Shown here piece after piece: positions 57,939 to 64,000 of a stretch of 64,000 bases of DNA (the first letter of the stretch is position 1; every line of letters begins with the position of its first letter). The notes under the pieces are model-generated. The model worked only from the letters and a program-made list of their open reading frames with translations. It did not search any database and was not told the DNA's origin. The stretch covers positions 24,067 through 88,066 of the forward strand of contig JANSLP010000118.1 of the NCBI GenBank assembly GCA_029298735.1. The letters are read 5' to 3'. Source of the DNA: Ophiostoma sp. CBS 140.51 (taxonomy: Eukaryota; Ascomycota; Sordariomycetes; Ophiostomatales; Ophiostomataceae). The position numbers and the translations under genes were made by a program.

Positions 57939-60900
57939 GTTGACTGTTGACGGATGGGGGATGTCGAAGTTATAGATGAATAATAATGGGGCAGCGGACA
58001 AGGGGATGGAAGCAAAATGAAAACGATCGAGAGCGGAGAGTAGAAGATTTAGGAGACCGGCCGATAGAGAGATGTGGATATGTAAGATGGAGGAGGGCAA
58101 AGAGAAAACGACAAGGGCTGACGCGGTGAGATGACAGGCAACGAGAAAGAGGAGAAACAAGAGGTAGAAGATGGATGCGACACAGGCAGAAATATGAAAG
58201 ATAACAGGGATCTCACGTCAAAGCGATGCCTTTTCGGATTTGGATTTACAAGAAGACGAGGCGAGGTGGGCGGAGTGATGAAAGGGGCGGGTTGTAGGTG
58301 CGAGGGGAGGAGAGTAAGAGGAGACGTTGGAAGGATGTGAATAGGTTGATCTTAGGATGCTCTTAGGAATATGCAGAAGGATGAATGGTAATGTGTCGAG
58401 AGTTTGAGAGAATGCCAGAGATGAGGAGAAGGTCCAGAGAGGTGCAGTTGACCTGTGCAGACTAAGGACTAATACCAGAACAGCAAGAAGCAGAAACAAC
58501 GCTAAGTGCTGGCAGGTGACTTGTACGAGGGGAAAAGAAAGAAAGAACGAATAGAAGAAAATAATGTGGGAAAGAGCAATGGACAAAAAGTGGGAGCATC
58601 CAAAATAAAGTGGTGAGACGTTTGAGAAAAAAATGAGGAAGGAGCAATCGACACAAGGTGAGCCGGAAGGTATTTGCGCAACGAGGTTACTCTTGGGAAG
58701 GGGAGATGAAGTTGGATGTGGATGTTAAAAAGAAGGAGGCTTTGTGCTCTTATAAGTTGTTCAACGGTCGACAATTATGCGGTGTGTTCTTGTCACCACA
58801 AATCGGGCCGCATTATCTTATTCTGGTTTTCTTGTTATTCTCAAGTGTTTTCCTTTTACTTCAACGACGTCCCCTCTTATGACATATGCCCAGTATTTTT
58901 GCTGCTGATGCTGCTGTGTGAGACTGTCCGCTTTTTTCTTTTCTGGGATCTTGTTCCGTATACGGAGGCCAGAGCCGGTGGTCGTATGAGAGGTGAGAAG
59001 CGGATGGACGGCGGCGACGGTACATGGGGGTCACCGCAGGGCGAGTATACAATACAAAAGCGAGGTGCGATATCGTGTGTGACTGAGGAGGACGTGTTTG
59101 CAGTCGTGTGGCACGAGGGCGTGCAGATGCAAGTGCAAGTACAGCGACAAGAAGCGGGTCCTCGGCGTCAGGTGGTCGAGTTTTTGTCAAGAGTTATGTG
59201 TACAACCCAAAGGCAATGAAGGGGCAGGACAGGGGCAGCGCAGAAGACAAAGAACCGAAACTGATTGGAGAGATTGGTATCTGGATCGACGATGAAAAGA
59301 GAGTCAAGTCAGTGAGATTGAGAACATCGAGACAGGGTTTGTTCAGAAGCAACGGGAACAACAAAAGAAGACGGCAAGGGATATCAAGAGACAACAAGAT
59401 AGAGAGTAGGCGCAGTTCCCAGGATGACTACATCTTTGCTTGGCATGGAATCAAGACGGACTAAAGAGGAAAACACGAGCCTCCCAGGGTGCAGGGCCGG
59501 GGATTATCAAGGACGCGTGGGCCTTTTTGAGTGTGTAGTTGGAGACATCGAGACTTGTAAGATGCTTGTCAACATCAAGGGCTGTAAGCTGCATACCATC
59601 AAAAGGCAACGAGGCAACAAAGGGTCGGCAGAGGGCCGTCTCATTCGCCAAGGTTGCAATAAGATTGTAATAAGGTTGTGGCACAGACGTCAGAAGCGCC
59701 AAAAAGAGTCGACGTTGGTGTGGTGAGAAGACAAAAAGCCAGGATGTCAGTATGTCGGTATCAAGGCGACCTTGACGACCTCGTATCAAAACCAAACGAA
59801 ACAGGAAACAAAGCCGTAGATGTTGTGAAAACCAGGATGGATCAACAGCGGTCAATGGAATCAAAGTTCTCCTCTTTTGAGCGTCTTTCTTAGGCCTCTC
59901 CAACCGCGTCTGTTCATGGTCAGCAGACGGCCTTGTATTTATGGAAACTCAAATATAAAAGCAACAGACTACTCCAACTACGTGGTACTACTGTACAAGT
60001 AATGTATTTTAGATGCCGTTGACAAAGACGAAAAACTGTGAAGTCCAGTGATCATCCCTCAATATGGAGCAATCAACATGGAGAATCCCAGTGCGATGTG
60101 CCCACAATACCTGGGCTGTGCCTCCAAACGGGGTTCTGGATCGGGGGTTGAAGGCGCCAAAATAACCCCGGCGCGGGGATTAAGACTGTTGAATGACGTT
60201 CCTAAGAAGACCCAAGAGGGGAGAGGGGGCGACGTCAGGGACGTCAGACTACGTCAAACACAATGCTACATAAGGCGGGCAGGGCAGCGTTAGTCTGTTT
60301 GCGTTTCCAGCTTTTGTCCAAAAATTTTGGTGATCGACAAATGTCTTGGCCTGCTTGCCTGCCCAGCGAGGCAAGGAATTAAAACGGCCAGGGGCAGTAT
60401 TTCGCAGAACCCATCAAGCCCATTAATAGGCCGAGGTGGCTAATGGACGTCCACAAGAGGGTAACTTGTGAGAATCAAGAAGGGGGACCAGACGAGATGA
60501 AAAGGCGGCAGAGGCTCGGTCGGTGGCAAAAAGATAGCAAGAACGAAAGTACGTCAAACGTCAACATCAACACAGAGCGCAGCGTAACGCCTTGTTGGGC
60601 ATAGTATCCCACCATCAAAATTGTCGTTCGGCTGGACCAGGGCACTGGGCTGAGGTACCGAGTTGGAGAGTTGCTATGTTGAAAGTCGGATTTGCAGATG
60701 GTCAGCAAGACTGGGTTGACTGTCAAAGTAGTCACAGCGCAGCCTTTTTGTCACCACGAGATTGTTGCGAAAAGTTGCCGAGAACACAAAACATTGCATT
60801 CAAGAGGCCGTCATGTCGCCAGGTCGTTTTGCTGCAGAAGCGGTCGTGCGAGCGTGCAGGTTTTGGCAACAACCGCAGGTATTTGCAGCCTCTCATTGGC

Positions 60901-61767
60901 AGCGGCTGGCATGCCGGGAACACAGCCCCGCCTGCAGCGATGAGGTCACAAGGTGGACAAGAGCGGGCGATTGAGGTGAAAGGAGGTGAATTGGGCCACA
61001 CACTAACAAGTCATGCGGTAGACCTAGATGGGGGCGCGTCCGATGCAGGAGCAATTGCAAGCGTGTAAGTGGACGAATCGACCCAAAAGAGACCGAAAAT
61101 GGAGGTGAGAGACGCGGTGAGGTCCAAGGTGGAGGCCGTGCGTGTAAGTAAGTGGAGGTTCCGAATTGACAGCTTTGTCGTGGAGTAATGTGGGGAGGAT
61201 TCGAGGGAAGCAATGAGGGAACAGACGGGTGAGGCAGCGCGGAAGGAAGACGAGGGATGTAACGGTGGGAGAGGCGAAGACGAAAGGAGGAAGAGAAGAA
61301 TGGAATGAAGCTGAAAAGGCAAATCAATCGAGGATGGAAGGAAAGACGTATGCATTCAACTGTGAGCTTGTGTTGTCGTTTATATAGGACATAATGATGA
61401 ATTAGACCTGCTCAGAATGGACAAATGGAGATCGAGTGAAGCCATATTGAAGGAGTTGAAACGAGGTGATGACTGGTAGAGCATAGAGACAAGAAGAGGG
61501 AGAGAATGAAAGGCGGCGCAAGTAAGAAAGGGAGATAGAAGGCACTGTAAGAAAATAAAGAAGCCTAACGAGACAGTCATTAATGAACAGCTTTCCATCA
61601 ATATGAGATCCAAGAGTTTCCTGAGGTTCTCCTCACGATGGGTTATATGAGAAGGGCTAAGTGATACAGTGGGAGGTGAGGAGCAACGGGGTCATTCCAA
61701 ACCAAAGCCTTTCTTTCAAGTCTTCCTCGAAGCCAAGGGGATATAAGGGAAGGTATAAATGAAGGTA
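57939..61767. other. Intergenic upstream of the luciferase-like gene; purine-rich on + strand
   Basis: 3.8 kb with no recognised gene. The plus strand is A/G-rich throughout 58.1-59.6 kb and again at 61.1-61.6 kb, so the minus strand is CT-rich, fitting a long promoter or leader of the minus-strand gene at 57.9 kb. Contains the ACGTCA cluster at 60.19-60.26 kb. Confidence 0.5.
60194..60256 (+). promoter_or_regulatory. Cluster of CRE-like ACGTCA boxes
   Basis: TGACGTT at 60194-60200, then ACGTCA at 60232-60237, 60241-60246 and 60251-60256, all three in the same orientation and spaced 9 and 10 bp apart. A TATA-like CTACATAAGG follows within 15 bp. ACGTCA is the half-site of CRE/ATF-type bZIP factors. 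A GC-rich near-palindrome TAACCCCGGCGCGGGGATTA lies just upstream, around 60163-60182. The regulated gene is not identified. Confidence 0.4.
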
Positions 61768-62222
61768 AAATCTTGGGAGATTCTGTTGACACTACCCCCT
61801 GTTTACTCGGGGGACCGTGTGTGGCCTAACAAAAAGCAGCATTTCACCCTCTTCAGCGCCTTCTTAGGGCCTCCCGTAGCCTTCAGGCGGTTGCCCACAG
61901 ATCGAGAAAAGATACATCACTCCAGGCATGAAAAGACAGCAGTAGGAGGGCAAATACAATTGTAGGCCACCAAGTTTAAATGTGAAATACGCCACATATA
62001 CTAGCTGCACTCTGTTAATACTTGAGGATAGTGCTTTTAAAGACTCGTATAGTATAAGCTGTCTATAAAATCATCCTTTCTGAGTATTTTTTCTGAATTT
62101 TCTACCTACGTTTTATTTATCCAAGCTTAGGACTTAGAAAATCTGGCGCTTGGGACTTGGGAAGTACAGAGACGGTCCCCTGAGTAAACAGGGGGTGGTG
62201 CCAATAGAATTTCCCAAAATGT
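61768..62222. mobile_element. 455-bp MITE-like element with 51-bp terminal inverted repeats
   Basis: Left arm 61768-61818 and right arm 62172-62222 are inverted copies with 44 of 51 matching positions; six of the seven differences are transitions. The perfect shared core is ACCCCCTGTTTACTC. The right arm holds a perfect hairpin, CCCCTG-AGTAAA-CAGGGG (62177-62194); the left arm has the same hairpin with one transition. The 353 bp interior has no coding capacity. Short length, long TIRs and absence of an ORF fit a non-autonomous DNA transposon (MITE). I could not settle a target-site duplication, and no second copy was noticed in this window. Confidence 0.7.
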
Positions 62223-64000
62223 TTGAACATCAATCAAAACATTTATCTATTTATTTGTCCTTTTAATTTTTTTTATTAAGAAATCCCATAAAAAATTACA
62301 AGACCAAGGAGACGAGTAAAAAAAAACAAGTGATTCCACAGAGAGTATGATGGAGATGAGAAGCAAATGTGTAAATTCAGCATATCCCAAAAAATAGTAG
62401 ACGCTACGTACAGCGATCACAGTAAGGACGGCTATCATTCCCACAAGAAGCAAATTGTACCTCGAAACAAAAAACCGCGAATAACAGCTTGCCTCATCAT
62501 CTCATCTCATATTTCGTAGATGTTCATTCGTCGCCTTCTCATCTCATCTCACCGTCCGCCTCACGGTCACGTTGTCATATGTGAGTGCATGTGAGAAGTG
62601 TTTGGTACACACAAACTCCGCGCCACTAAACAACCTTGGCACCAAGGCTTCTTTTTGGTCCCTGGATGCACTCATTCCTTGAACATGTCTTCCCTTCTGT
62701 CCTCATTTTTTACGATTTACAACCCGCGGAATAACGGACAGCGGGTAAAGATAATGCGGGAGGAGTGCAGCCTTGCCGACAAGGCTAATGACCGCGATGC
62801 TCAGAAACTGGGCAGCACAAATGAAACGAGAGGCTGGACTTTAAGTGTTTTCTGTTGGAGGCTGCGATTGAGAATTCACTGAAAAGATAGGTCGCACTAG
62901 AAAAAGTCCAACAGCCGCTGGTTTGTGGAGGGGAAAAGGGAGACAAAAGACCCGCCCAACTTGGCAAGTCGCATTGTCTTTGATTGTGGAGTAGTTTCGG
63001 CCGGCCAAGTTTAAATTGACGAGGGAAAAGGGGAGGGAAAGAGCGAACAACTAAAAAAAAAAAAAGAAAGAAAAAAAAGAAAGCGCTCCAACTGAGGGAT
63101 AAGAACTGAGAAAGAGCAACCCGTTCATGACGCATTCCACAGCCTGTTTGCTGCCCTTCGCACCTCCCTTGTTGAAGGTGCATCACATCATTTTGCACAT
63201 ATCGCGCTTTCCTCTGCTGTCGCACCTGCCTCGCGTGTGCCCTTCGCTGCATTCCTGGTTCTGGCCCCTTTCTTCACAAGCACGCACTTGCCTGCGCTTG
63301 TCCCACGACGGCTAGCGTGCGTCCTGATTATGCTTGAAAGGACCCACCACCCGCACCACATTGCTTCGGTTGCTTTAGCAACTAGCCCAGAAGTAGCAAG
63401 TGGACCCGTCGTCTGGCAAATTGGCCAATAATCTGCCGCAACGCTTTAACCTAATAACAAAAAAGGACGAAAGGTTGCAGGCAAAAACACTTCCACACTA
63501 GCAACTGAAAGGAGAGTAAGAACCACCCTCTCCGGCACCTTCTCTCGCCTCGCCTGGCGTACAATGATGCGTCCATATGCCAATCCGTGCCCGTCCACTC
63601 CACCGGAGTTGGCCAGGCGAAGAGGGAAGGGGCGAGGCAGGGCCTCGACTTTGTGTGTTTCTTTTGTTTCTCTCCTTCCTTAGTAGCGACGGTTGTTGTT
63701 GACGGATATCTGCAGCAGCCGATCGTCTCCTTTTCTCTTGCACTTGGACATACTTTCACTTGTACTTCCACTTTGACACCATTTTGTCTGTTTCTTTTTG
63801 ACGCAACTGTCTTCCACCCGTGTTGTCTGTGTTTTGCGCCCGCATATTGCATGTGCCGCACAGCTTTGACGAGCACTCTATTTAGCCAGTCTTGAACACA
63901 TCTTTGGACTTTTGGCTTACCTCTCTTTTGATCTTTGACCTCTTTGATCTTCCCACCTCTTGTCGTCCACCACCTCGAAACAACCCACCACCTCTTTACG
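62223..64000. other. Right-end intergenic, likely upstream region of a gene beyond the window
   Basis: No gene. Short CATCTCATCTCA repeats occur at about 62.49-62.56 kb and an A-rich run at 63.05-63.08 kb. From about 63.1 kb, and strongly in the last 150 bases, the plus strand is CT-rich (ACCTCTTTGATCTTCC-like repeats), typical of a fungal 5' leader. A plus-strand gene starting just past the right edge is inferred. Confidence 0.45.

Noticed and set aside
57939..58160. N-terminal hydrophobic extension of the luciferase-like protein
   Set aside because: The frame is open to 58160 but contains no ATG before 57938; the apparent start is TTG.

Overview
The window is nuclear DNA of a filamentous ascomycete, most likely a Sordariomycete. 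The evidence is short spliceosomal introns (about 59-111 bp for most) with GT...CTAAC...AG signals, GC-rich third codon positions, and single-copy fungal genes of expected length: CSE1, TSC2, CENP-I/Mis6, CAF16, DPP III, eL6, Rpn13 and a Cus2/Tat-SF1 protein. Very large intergenic spaces would fit Ophiostomatales (for example Sporothrix), but that is a guess. I see no tRNA, rRNA, CRISPR array, prophage or autonomous transposon.

Layout. 1-9.6 kb: no supportable gene. 9.6-12.7 kb (-): CSE1. 15.6-21.1 kb (+): TSC2/tuberin in one 5.5 kb exon. 25.5-27.2 kb (-): a GNAT protein that looks like the C-terminal half of the fungal GH3-GNAT fusion without its glycosidase barrel. 27.2-36.4 kb: another gene desert. 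36.4-57.9 kb is gene-dense: Mis6/CENP-I (+), CAF16 (+), an SDR (-), a degenerate acyl-protein-thioesterase-like protein (-), an LCCL membrane protein (-), dipeptidyl peptidase III (+), ribosomal protein eL6 (-), Rpn13 (+), Cus2/Tat-SF1 (+) and a luciferase-like-domain membrane protein (-). 57.9-64 kb is again without recognisable genes, but holds a 455 bp element with 51 bp terminal inverted repeats (MITE-like) and a tight cluster of ACGTCA boxes.

The genes form no single pathway. They are housekeeping functions: nuclear transport, TOR control, kinetochore, CCR4-NOT-associated ATPase, peptide turnover, ribosome, proteasome and splicing. Two adjacencies may matter for regulation: eL6 and Rpn13 (ribosome and proteasome) share an 827 bp divergent promoter, and CSE1 and TSC2 diverge from a 2.9 kb spacer. 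Kilobase-scale purine/pyrimidine strand asymmetry in the gene deserts suggests long CT-rich leaders or promoters of genes in and beyond the window.

The strongest second-look items are the new TIR element, the GH3-less GNAT protein, the esterase-fold protein lacking its nucleophile, two in-frame DPP III starts that could give mitochondrial and cytosolic forms, the Rpn13 intron whose retention would give a Pru-only isoform, and paired MCB boxes in front of Mis6.
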